Origin: an uncultured Lysobacterales bacterium
Lineage (GTDB): Bacteria; Pseudomonadota; Gammaproteobacteria; Xanthomonadales; SZUA-36
Assembly (NCBI GenBank): GCA_937974465.1
Contig: CALJWY010000035.1
Coordinates: 1 to 5,782, forward strand
Direction of reading: 5' to 3'
Length of the DNA stretch: 5,782 bases
The translations under genes and the position numbers were made by a program. The notes under the pieces are model-generated. The model did no database searches. It worked only from the letters and a program-made list of their open reading frames with translations, and was not told the DNA's origin. Of this stretch, positions 1 to 4,354 are shown piece after piece. Every line of letters starts with the position of its first letter. Positions within the stretch are counted from its first letter, which is position 1.

Positions 1-472
1 TTGGCAACGGCAGACTTGTATTAAACATATCAGCGGCAACTTTCCATGATCCGTCCGTTCCTTTTTTCCACACAGTCATGTATTTACCATTATCAACAAT
101 CCGCACACCACCGGGGCCATCAAAAGATAGCTCGTATGTCCCGAAGGTATATCCTAAATCACCGGAGCCGGAGACATTCGCGGATACAGGTTTCCACTTG
201 AGAGCAACAGCGGGAAGCTCAAACAACATACCGAACGATTCAGGACCCTCAGCGATTGGAGCATTGGGAGCCAGCAGCACGGCATCTTCCAAAATGCTTG
301 CGTAAAACTGGTCCATCTCTTTATTCGTAGCTGCACTTGCCCAGGTGACATCGGCTTGTATTAATATTGATTCAGCGGATGTGGCGTCGCCTTCATGTGA
401 ATCGGCAAATGCTCCACTCATGAGCATGAAAGATGCCAACAACGCTAATAGCAAACGAGTAGATAGTTTCAT
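1..472 (-). CDS. Secreted DUF4440/SnoaL-like (NTF2-fold) protein, partial at the C-terminus
   Basis: The frame opens at ATG (470-472) and runs off the left edge after 157 residues without a stop, so probably only a few residues are missing compared with family members of about 155-170. Residues 1-23 form a Sec signal peptide: basic MKLSTR, a leucine-rich core, then AFA before DS as the likely cleavage site, so the mature protein should be periplasmic or exported. The mature part fits the DUF4440/SnoaL-like NTF2 fold: an N-terminal helix with DVTWASAATNKEMDQFYA, the ILEDAVLLAPNAPIAEG segment, then C-terminal strands with YTFGTYEL, GKYMTVWKK and GSWKVAADMFN. That ending, with G.W.KVA.D.FN, is typical of the family. 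Such proteins are small-molecule-binding or enzyme-like folds; the substrate cannot be read from the sequence. The start is supported by a GAGAGG ribosome site (481-486, read on minus). The neighbouring DUF1330 gene is divergent, so no operon is implied. Confidence 0.86.
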   Translation of the reverse strand, partial: MKLSTRLLLALLASFMLMSGAFADSHEGDATSAESILIQADVTWASAATNKEMDQFYASILEDAVLLAPNAPIAEGPESFGMLFELPAVALKWKPVSANVSGSGDLGYTFGTYELSFDGPGGVRIVDNGKYMTVWKKGTDGSWKVAADMFNTSLPLP

Positions 473-502
473 CTGCGAATCCTCTCGGTTTGATTGATAA
501 AT

Positions 503-511
503 ATTTTAACA
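503..511 (-). promoter_or_regulatory. Candidate extended -10 promoter for the DUF4440 gene
   Basis: On the minus strand this reads TGTTAAAAT, an extended -10 (TGn followed by TAAAAT, 5 of 6 to consensus) about 30 bp before the start codon. No good -35 hexamer is seen 16-18 bp upstream, which is tolerable for extended -10 promoters. The same nonamer precedes the tRNA gene at 1926-1934. Assigned by pattern only. Confidence 0.4.
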
Positions 512-549
512 GGAAAAATAGAGCTGCCCCGAAACAACAGCGAGGGCTG

Positions 550-568
550 CTTTCGGCCAGGAGCCGAC
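550..568 (+). repeat. REP-like short dispersed repeat, copy A
   Basis: The sequence CTTTCGGCCAGGAGCCGAC matches the 19-mer at 1108-1126 at 17 of 19 positions in the same orientation. The two copies bracket the DUF1330 gene. The GGCC-AGGAGC-GAC core resembles short intergenic repeats common in gammaproteobacterial genomes; that resemblance is from memory. No transposase is adjacent. Confidence 0.5.
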
Positions 569-575
569 GTTCGGC

Positions 576-581
576 TATACT
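576..581 (+). promoter_or_regulatory. Weak candidate -10 box for the DUF1330 gene
   Basis: TATACT matches the sigma-70 -10 consensus at 5 of 6 positions and lies about 70 bp upstream of the preferred start. The hexamer 17 bp upstream (TCGGCC, inside repeat copy A) is a poor -35 match. If real, transcription would start just downstream of the repeat and the leader would be about 65 nt. Confidence 0.28.
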
Positions 582-651
582 AACTCTGAAGAACTGAATA
601 ATGACCCAATACCGACAATGCCCTCATACACCGGGCGGAAAGAGGAGAACC

Positions 652-960
652 ATGGCTGCTTACTTTATTTTGACGCACACAATTACCGACCTTGAAGTCT
701 ACCGAGATGAGTACGTTCCTCAGGTCCTTCCTTTCATCGCCAAATACAACGGAGAAATAGTCGTAGCATCCTTCGACGACGCAGAGCCGCTTCAAGGTAA
801 TCCGGAGACAGGCGCTGTGGTTTTACGATTTCCATCGGAAGAAGCTGTACGGGGCTTTGTAAATGACCCCGAGTACCAGCCGGCCAAAGCACTTCGCATT
901 GCAGTAACTACCAACGCCAACGCAGTGCTCGCACCAGAGTTTCAGATGCCCGAAGGTTGA
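652..960 (+). CDS. DUF1330 family protein (dimeric alpha/beta barrel, ABM-like)
   Basis: This encodes a 102-residue protein, the usual DUF1330 length of about 95-100. The start is placed at ATG 652 rather than the in-frame ATG at 601, because 652 has a strong AGAGGAG ribosome site at 641-647 and the family begins at this point; the extra upstream residues (MTQYRQCPHTPGGKRRT) look like untranslated leader. Family hallmarks: MAAYFILTHTITDLEVYRDEY at the start, the VLPFIAKYNGEIVV strand, a polar EPLQGN turn, the GAVVLRFPSEEAVRGFVNDPEYQPAKALR block and the closing AVLAPEF. DUF1330 proteins are small cytosolic ferredoxin-like folds related to antibiotic-biosynthesis monooxygenases; most have no known reaction, and none can be assigned here. 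There is no signal peptide or membrane segment. The gene stands alone, divergent from the DUF4440 gene and convergent with the next one. Confidence 0.9.
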   Translation: MAAYFILTHTITDLEVYRDEYVPQVLPFIAKYNGEIVVASFDDAEPLQGNPETGAVVLRFPSEEAVRGFVNDPEYQPAKALRIAVTTNANAVLAPEFQMPEG

Positions 961-1138
961 CCGAGACGGGTTGCCTGCGCGGACTTTGAATAGCTGACTT
1001 CCGCCGTTGGCCGTTTTGAGTCCTTCGTTTCGCTGAAAATTGACCTTGGTGAATAACTGCTTACTACACAGCACCGGCCCATCAGCCTAAGTAATTGCGT
1101 ATTAACACTTCCGGCCAGGAGCGGACTAATCCCCATTG
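961..1138. other. Convergent intergenic region without a recognisable terminator
   Basis: This 178-bp space separates the 3' ends of two convergent genes. It holds repeat copy B (1108-1126) and a GC-rich stretch near 997-1020 (CTTCCGCCGTTGGCCG) that loosely resembles the same motif family. GGACT (about 980-984) and AGTCC (1018-1022) could pair, but the stem is only 5 bp with a long loop and no T-tract, so it is not called a terminator. Confidence 0.5.
1108..1126 (+). repeat. REP-like short dispersed repeat, copy B
   Basis: CTTCCGGCCAGGAGCGGAC differs from copy A (550-568) at only two positions and has the same orientation, 558 bp downstream. It lies just beyond the 3' end of the minus-strand gene that stops at 1139. 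Confidence 0.5.
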
Positions 1139-1663
1139 TTACTCTATCGTTTGATCGAGATCCTCTAAGGCTTGCATTACCCATTCCACATAGGGGAAAG
1201 GGAATTTGTTCGAACCTGCTTTGTTCCTAAATTGTATAACTTCCCGTCCCTCGGCTAACCGACTCTCCCGGGCTTCCCAAACTCGGCGCGCGCCGGGATT
1301 TCGATGCAGAAAGATCGCAAAATCGTCTATGTTGATGCGCGCATCCTCAGTACTGCCCAAGTTAAAATGATTCAAAGCCGTAAAAAAGGTTATGTCATTG
1401 ATGTTTATTAACAGGTTTTCAAAGAGAGCGGCATCGTCAACGCTCAGTTTTTCTGCAGCTAAACCCCTGACCCAAACATTTACATGGTCATTAATTTGAC
1501 CAACTGCCTCAATTCTGTTCTCCAGAAATTGACCGTCTATTTCGTTTCGGGCAATTACTTGAGATTGCTTCAACTGTAAGCCGACGAAAACCAGAGACAA
1601 AACAATCGCCATCATCGCGATCGACTCTGCGATGACCTTCCACTCTATTTTCGAATTTGCCAC
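1139..1663 (-). CDS. Membrane-anchored protein of unknown function, single N-terminal TM segment
   Basis: This encodes 174 residues and is not assigned to a named family. Residues 10-31 (VIAESIAMMAIVLSLVFVGLQL) form one hydrophobic segment that follows a short charged N-terminus (MANSKIEWK). The rest is a soluble, mostly helical domain. The pattern 'E...A...A.VLSLVFVGLQLKQSQ' followed by a helical region resembles small membrane-anchored hypothetical proteins frequent in marine proteobacteria, which begin with a similar TM and a Q-L/I-R/K-Q motif; this is a recollection, not a search. The lack of a cleavage site suggests an uncleaved anchor. The start is GTG (1661-1663), supported by GAGGAA (1669-1674, minus strand); no in-frame ATG is better placed. 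Notable residues are an acidic, aromatic middle (residues 86-120, NININDITFFTALNHFNLG) and a tryptophan near each end of the domain. A candidate promoter lies at 1694-1722. Confidence 0.75.
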   Translation of the reverse strand: MANSKIEWKVIAESIAMMAIVLSLVFVGLQLKQSQVIARNEIDGQFLENRIEAVGQINDHVNVWVRGLAAEKLSVDDAALFENLLININDITFFTALNHFNLGSTEDARINIDDFAIFLHRNPGARRVWEARESRLAEGREVIQFRNKAGSNKFPFPYVEWVMQALEDLDQTIE

Positions 1664-1693
1664 TGTGCTTCCTCGCGATGCTAAGTCGGATTG

Positions 1694-1722
1694 AGCATAC
1701 GCAGTGTTTGCCTCTATGTCTT
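1694..1722 (-). promoter_or_regulatory. Candidate sigma-70 promoter for the membrane-anchored protein
   Basis: On the minus strand AAGACA (1717-1722, 4 of 6 to the -35 consensus) and TATGCT (1694-1699, 4 of 6 to the -10) are separated by exactly 17 bp. Transcription would start about 25 bp before the GTG start. Moderate matches only. Confidence 0.3.
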
Positions 1723-1769
1723 GTTTGAATCGTTTGCTGTCCGTCGTTATCTTGGCATCTGAAGGGCCG

Positions 1770-1790
1770 GTATTGGCCGGAAGCCGCCAT
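1770..1790 (+). repeat. REP-like repeat, divergent copy C
   Basis: This begins GTATTGGCCGGAAGCCGCC and ends in AT. It aligns with copy D (1817-1838) if one base is inserted, and its TTGGCC-GGAAGC core resembles copies A and B. It lies between the minus-strand gene and the tRNA. Confidence 0.35.
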
Positions 1791-1816
1791 AAACGGTTAG
1801 TTGGGATAGCCGTCCA

Positions 1817-1838
1817 GTATTGGTCGCATAGCGGTCAT
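1817..1838 (+). repeat. REP-like repeat, divergent copy D
   Basis: GTATTGGTCGCATAGCGG followed by TCAT, in the same orientation as copy C and 47 bp downstream of it. Both share GTATTGG at the left and an AGC-G-CAT pattern at the right. Confidence 0.33.
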
Positions 1839-1925
1839 CGAGTCCGATGAAAACTAACGAAGTGAGACAGTCACACAAGGATTTACTCGAGCAAAAAATA
1901 AGCAGTAAGTCTTCGCCACGTTTTT

Positions 1926-1934
1926 TGTTAAAAT
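1926..1934 (+). promoter_or_regulatory. Candidate extended -10 promoter of the tRNA-Arg gene
   Basis: TGTTAAAAT is an extended -10 ending 13 bp before the mature tRNA 5' end, which would put transcription start near 1941. The -35 region around 1906-1911 is a poor match. The box sits between inverted CGCCACG (1914-1920) and CGTGGCG (1944-1950). Confidence 0.45.
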
Positions 1935-1947
1935 ACCCCACTTCGTG

Positions 1948-2024
1948 GCGCCCGTAGCTCATCCGGATAGAGCACCAGATTCCTAATCTGGGGGTAGCAG
2001 GTTCGAGTCCTGCCGGGCGCGCCA
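1948..2024 (+). tRNA. tRNA-Arg, anticodon CCT (decodes AGG)
   Basis: This is a complete 77-nt cloverleaf. The acceptor stem pairs GCGCCCG (1948-1954) with CGGGCGC (2014-2020), followed by discriminator G (2021) and an encoded CCA (2022-2024). The D arm is GCTC...GAGC. The anticodon stem CCAGA/TCTGG (1975-1979/1987-1991) closes the seven-base loop TTCCTAA with anticodon CCT at 1982-1984. The variable loop is five bases, and the T stem GCAGG/CCTGC closes TTCGAGT. All stems pair fully, so the gene looks functional. Only two bases separate its 3' end from the stop codon of the convergent DUF6502-type gene, leaving no room for a terminator before that coding sequence. Confidence 0.97.
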
Positions 2025-2026
2025 AA

Positions 2027-2893
2027 TCAGCCTCGGGATTGTTCCTCGAAGTAGAACATGCTGATTCCGGCCGTCACCTGGTCACTTGCAACCGCTTCCT
2101 GCTCAAATGGTTTTAATATTTTCCGTGCTTTCTCGTCCGTCTTCAGAAGGAAGTTTTTAACTATTTTTCTGAGTTTCTCAACATCCTTCTCGTCAAGACG
2201 ATTGGTCCAGCACCCCTGTTGATAGAAAGATTCTTTAGCCTGCGATGGTGCACTCAAATTGTGTGCAATGGTATCGACGAGATTACCCACCGCTGCCATT
2301 CCTATCTTGGCGTTCTCTGTCTGGTATTCGGATTCAAAAGGTGTGTATCGTTTGTCAATCATGCTGACAAGCTTGTTAGCATTATCGACGACAATGGATT
2401 GACTCGCTTCCAGGCGATTCAAAAATGAGCCCACGGTGACACCCCTTGTGGAGTTTGAATCACCGATCAGAGACTCAAAGCTGGGACTTGGTCCCCTTAG
2501 TGGCAATACCAAGGGTTTACCCGATTCCTCATCCCGGTATTTTTTACTGCTCTCCCACACATCCAGTACACTGCACTCCGGTGTAATCTGGCTTAAAAAC
2601 CGTTTTTCCTGATGGAATGGTCTCAGGTAACTGTCTTTTCCCTTAATCTTCGTCAATGTTCGGGTATCAAAACCCGTCACCACCGCAAGTGTCGATAGTG
2701 GCACGTTTTTACCAGGTGCCTCCAGTTTCAACTTGGCCTCGGTTTCTTCAACGAAAATAACCTGGATCATTTCCTGGAGTTTTTTCAGAGAAATCTTGCC
2801 AATCAACATACGGATCAGCTTGCGGAAAACATTTTCAACAGCACGTGTGAGGATGGCGACATCCGGCAAGGATTGTTCGTGAGCTAAAGCCAT
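2027..2893 (-). CDS. DUF6502-type putative DNA-binding protein, downstream paralogue
   Basis: This encodes 288 residues, full length compared with its tandem neighbour (287). The features match the DUF6502 pattern as I remember it: a basic N-terminal helical block (residues 11-50, ending IFVEE), a helix-turn-helix-like stretch at about 64-82 (LSTLAVVTGFDTRTLTKI), a middle 'YRDEESGKPLVLPLRGPSPSF' segment (about 119-139) followed by a second helical or winged block (RGVTVGSFLNRL), then NLVDTIAHNL (about 204-213), FYQQGCW and a C-terminal AGISMFYFEE. Function is unknown; the HTH-like region suggests DNA binding, which is an inference. There is no signal peptide or TM segment, so it is probably cytosolic. 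The start ATG has a GGAG ribosome site (2900-2903, minus strand) six bases away. Two 19-bp operator-like units lie 70-110 bp upstream. The TGA stop (2027-2029) abuts the tRNA. Against its paralogue, residues 11-63 and the last 15 are strongly conserved while the middle is much diverged. Confidence 0.8.
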   Translation of the reverse strand: MALAHEQSLPDVAILTRAVENVFRKLIRMLIGKISLKKLQEMIQVIFVEETEAKLKLEAPGKNVPLSTLAVVTGFDTRTLTKIKGKDSYLRPFHQEKRFLSQITPECSVLDVWESSKKYRDEESGKPLVLPLRGPSPSFESLIGDSNSTRGVTVGSFLNRLEASQSIVVDNANKLVSMIDKRYTPFESEYQTENAKIGMAAVGNLVDTIAHNLSAPSQAKESFYQQGCWTNRLDEKDVEKLRKIVKNFLLKTDEKARKILKPFEQEAVASDQVTAGISMFYFEEQSRG

Positions 2894-2947
2894 AAGACAC
2901 TCCGTGTTCTTTAAACTATATTCCCTGGACCGATTTGAGTCACTGGT
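2894..2947 (-). promoter_or_regulatory. Leader of the downstream DUF6502 gene, shared with its paralogue
   Basis: The leader contains ACCAGTGA (2940-2947 on the minus strand), AATATA, then AAGAACACGGAG and GTCTTATGGC across the ribosome site and start. The same elements in the same order precede the other paralogue (3943-3980), with small indels between them. This indicates duplication of gene plus leader, or conserved control of translation start. Confidence 0.6.
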
Positions 2948-2948
2948 C

Positions 2949-2978
2949 TTTATCTGACAATATTGACATATATGTCAC
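2949..2978 (-). promoter_or_regulatory. Candidate promoter of the downstream DUF6502 gene, overlapped by the array
   Basis: On the minus strand GTGACA (2973-2978, 5 of 6 to the -35) and GATAAA (2949-2954, 4 of 6 to the -10) are 18 bp apart. The -35 hexamer is part of the first dyad unit, so a protein bound to the array would compete with RNA polymerase. An alternative -35 is the perfect TTGACA at 2992-2997, but its -10 partner is weak. Confidence 0.4.
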
Positions 2979-3001
2979 TTATTGACATCTATGTCAATAT
3001 A
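2964..3001. repeat. Two tandem 19-bp operator-like units upstream of the downstream DUF6502 gene
   Basis: Unit 1 (2964-2982) is TGACATATATGTCACTTAT and begins with the perfect 14-bp palindrome TGACATATATGTCA. Unit 2 (2983-3001) is TGACATCTATGTCAATATA, in which TTGACAT and ATGTCAA (2982-2997) form a dyad broken only at the two central bases. Dyad centres are 19 bp apart. The same unit and period recur at 4202-4277. A further ATGTCA half-site lies at 3018-3023. The most economical reading is a cooperative binding site for a dimeric regulator. Confidence 0.8.
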
Positions 3002-3081
3002 TAGTGAACCGGGATAAATGTCACGCCTTTGTGGCTACACCTGTTTACCAGCCTGCGTCATCTGGCCGTAAAGATCAAAAC

Positions 3082-3945
3082 CTAGCCATTGGGTGATTCT
3101 TCGAAGTAGAACATGCTGATACCAGCGGTATACTGGCCCTTCTTGTCCTGCGCCTCGGCCAGTGAGGTGATCAGTTCGCGGGACCTGCTATCTGTTTTGC
3201 GAAGATACCTGTGTATCACCTTTCGCACATGATCCATTTTTTCAGGATCAAATTGATAGTTCCAGCTACCCCTCTGAAAATACTTGGCTTTTTCATCAAG
3301 ACTGTTCTGAATATTATGTTCAATGGTACTCGCCAGGTTGCTGATGGCGGTAAAACCAACATCCAGAAGGTCGAGGTCATTCTTGCTGATAAATACGTTA
3401 TCTTCCTGTTTCAACCTGACAGTTGCAGTCTCCGGGTCTACTTCAACCACATCAATCTCCTTTAAGCGCTTCAACACTGCCCTGGCTGTCAGTCCGCGTG
3501 ATTGTATTGCCGCCTTTACCAACTCCGAGAACGTAGCACCCTCACCGTCGATATGCAGCGCCCTTGGTTTTCCGCTTTTGGCATCAAAATATTTTTCGTT
3601 ATTCATCCACAGATCAAACACTTTGAACAAGGGCATAAACCCATCCAGAAAGCCGTCATCCTGGTGAATCGGATTGCTGAGGGCGATATAGGTGCGGATT
3701 TTTTTGATCGTTCTTGTGTCAACGCCCGTCTGTAATGCGATGTCGCCCAGGGCCACATTTTTGCCGGGAGTTTCCTGTTTTAACTGGGCTTCAGCCTCTT
3801 CGACAAAGATTATCTGGATCATCTCCTGGAGTTTTTTCAGGGACATTTTGCCGATCAACATTCGAATCAACTTCCTGAAAACTTTTTCAACAACTCGCGT
3901 AAGAATGGCGACATCGTGTAATGCCGTATCACTGGGTGTGGCCAT
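3082..3945 (-). CDS. DUF6502-type putative DNA-binding protein, upstream paralogue
   Basis: This encodes 287 residues, a tandem paralogue of the gene at 2027-2893 and transcribed toward it with 188 bp between. The domain order is the same: N-terminal block DVAILTRVVEKVFRKLIRML with LKKLQEMIQIIFVEE (11-50), HTH-like LGDIALQTGVDTRTIKKI (about 66-83), 'YFDAKSGKPRAL' (119-130), a second helical block 'SRGLTARAVLKRL', NLASTIEHNI (about 203-212), FQRGSW, a basic helix 'RKVIHRYLRKTDSRSRE' and C-terminal TAGISMFYFEE. The DUF6502 assignment is by remembered pattern. Nucleic-acid binding is inferred from the HTH-like stretch and basic helices; no enzyme motif is visible. The start ATG (3943-3945) is backed by CGGAG (minus strand, within 3952-3957). 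Four 19-bp operator-like units lie 257-332 bp upstream. The N-terminal third stays similar at DNA level too (3811-3915 against 2767-2871). With no terminator visible in the 188-bp gap, partial readthrough into the second gene is possible. Confidence 0.8.
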   Translation of the reverse strand: MATPSDTALHDVAILTRVVEKVFRKLIRMLIGKMSLKKLQEMIQIIFVEEAEAQLKQETPGKNVALGDIALQTGVDTRTIKKIRTYIALSNPIHQDDGFLDGFMPLFKVFDLWMNNEKYFDAKSGKPRALHIDGEGATFSELVKAAIQSRGLTARAVLKRLKEIDVVEVDPETATVRLKQEDNVFISKNDLDLLDVGFTAISNLASTIEHNIQNSLDEKAKYFQRGSWNYQFDPEKMDHVRKVIHRYLRKTDSRSRELITSLAEAQDKKGQYTAGISMFYFEESPNG

Positions 3946-3980
3946 AAGACTCTCCGTGTTCTTATATTGACTTCACTGGT
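3946..3980 (-). promoter_or_regulatory. Leader of the upstream DUF6502 gene, shared with its paralogue
   Basis: Minus-strand ACCAGTGA (3973-3980), AATAT and AAGAACACGGAG precede the ATG, matching the other paralogue's leader (2894-2947) in order and spacing apart from short indels. Homology appears to stop upstream of ACCAGTGA. Confidence 0.6.
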
Positions 3981-4056
3981 AACATCATGACCTGGTTGAG
4001 ACATACCCAAGGCATAAGAAAACCAGAATTTACATTGGAGCAACCCGCACACAAGA

Positions 4057-4089
4057 CAAAGCCCGGACTATTTCAAGACCGGTGCTTTG
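4057..4089 (-). other. Possible leader-RNA hairpin
   Basis: CAAAGCCCGG (4057-4066) pairs with CCGGTGCTTTG (4079-4089), giving a 10-bp stem with one bulged base and a 12-base loop. It lies in the predicted 5' leader of the upstream DUF6502 gene. No T-tract follows on either strand, so it is not a typical intrinsic terminator. It may be part of a repeat element or an RNA control structure. Confidence 0.4.
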
Positions 4090-4195
4090 CCTTCCCCCCT
4101 ACAAGCAATGTCAGACCCCCTTTTGTCGGACTTTACGCACCCCTTAAGCGTTCTTCCCGTCCATCTACATCACTTGTTGTTCTATTTGTTTTTTA

Positions 4196-4201
4196 ATTGT
4201 A
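4196..4201 (-). promoter_or_regulatory. Candidate -10 box of the upstream DUF6502 gene
   Basis: The minus strand reads TACAAT (5 of 6 to consensus), directly abutting the first array unit (4202). The -35 would fall inside the array, where matches are weak (TGGCAA with an 18-bp spacer). If used, the leader would be about 240 nt. The array-then-minus-10 arrangement parallels the other paralogue. Confidence 0.35.
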
Positions 4202-4277
4202 TGACGCATATGTCATTTATTGCCATATATGTCACTTATGGCCTATATTGGCATTTATTGCCATATATGTCAATTTA
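4202..4277. repeat. Four tandem 19-bp operator-like units upstream of the upstream DUF6502 gene
   Basis: The four consecutive 19-mers are TGACGCATATGTCATTTAT (4202-4220), TGCCATATATGTCACTTAT (4221-4239), GGCCTATATTGGCATTTAT (4240-4258) and TGCCATATATGTCAATTTA (4259-4277). Their consensus is TGMCATATATGTCAYTTAT, the same as the units at 2964-3001. Positions 4214-4234 and 4252-4272 are an exact 21-bp direct repeat at a 38-bp (2 x 19) offset. Each unit holds a TGMCATA/TATGTCA dyad except the third, which has degraded to a GGCC...TTGGCA form. There are no spacers, so this is not CRISPR; the tandem layout with internal dyads suggests an operator array, or less likely iterons. Confidence 0.85.
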
Positions 4278-4354
4278 TTATTTGTAGGAAAATAACGATA
4301 AGTGGGGTAAGAAAACCGCCAGCTCAATATATGTATATGTTTTTTATATGCTTC

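Larger units (their letters stand above)
3946..4354. other. 409-bp intergenic region: long leader plus operator array
   Basis: No credible gene is found on either strand. Reading on minus toward the DUF6502 gene, it holds an AT-rich stretch after the membrane-protein gene (4322-4350), the four-unit array (4202-4277), a -10-like TACAAT (4196-4201), a roughly 215-bp segment with no equivalent in the paralogue's leader (3981-4195), and the shared leader (3946-3980). Open frames here lack ribosome sites and overlap the array or the coding region out of frame. Confidence 0.7.

Noticed and set aside
78..351. Open frames on both strands inside the DUF4440 gene
   Set aside because: They overlap a gene with a clear signal peptide and NTF2-type domain, and lack ribosome sites or recognisable domains.
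601..651. Upstream in-frame ATG for the DUF1330 gene
   Set aside because: The ATG at 652 has a strong AGAGGAG site and matches the family N-terminus; the extra 17 residues are unlike the family.
1838..2010. Attachment-site duplication of the tRNA 3' end
   Set aside because: Only an 8-base match (TCGAGTCC at 1838-1845 and 2003-2010) was found; too short, on the wrong side, and no integrase is present in the window.
1747..2025. 92-residue minus-strand frame beginning MARPAGLEPATPRLG
   Set aside because: It is the antisense of the tRNA-Arg gene, a well-known source of spurious proteins with this exact N-terminal look, and the rest is intergenic repeat sequence.
3010..3081. Terminator between the two DUF6502 genes
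   Set aside because: The best pairing, GGCT with AGCC near 3032-3052, gives a 4-bp stem with no T-tract in the transcribed direction.
3867..4052. 61-residue minus-strand frame overlapping the start of the upstream DUF6502 gene
   Set aside because: It begins at a GTG without a ribosome site and runs out of frame into the real gene. A regulatory upstream ORF cannot be excluded but nothing supports it.
4202..4277. CRISPR array or plasmid origin iterons
   Set aside because: Repeats are contiguous with no spacers, so not CRISPR. Iterons would need a nearby Rep gene or DnaA boxes, none of which is visible; promoter-proximal position favours operators.
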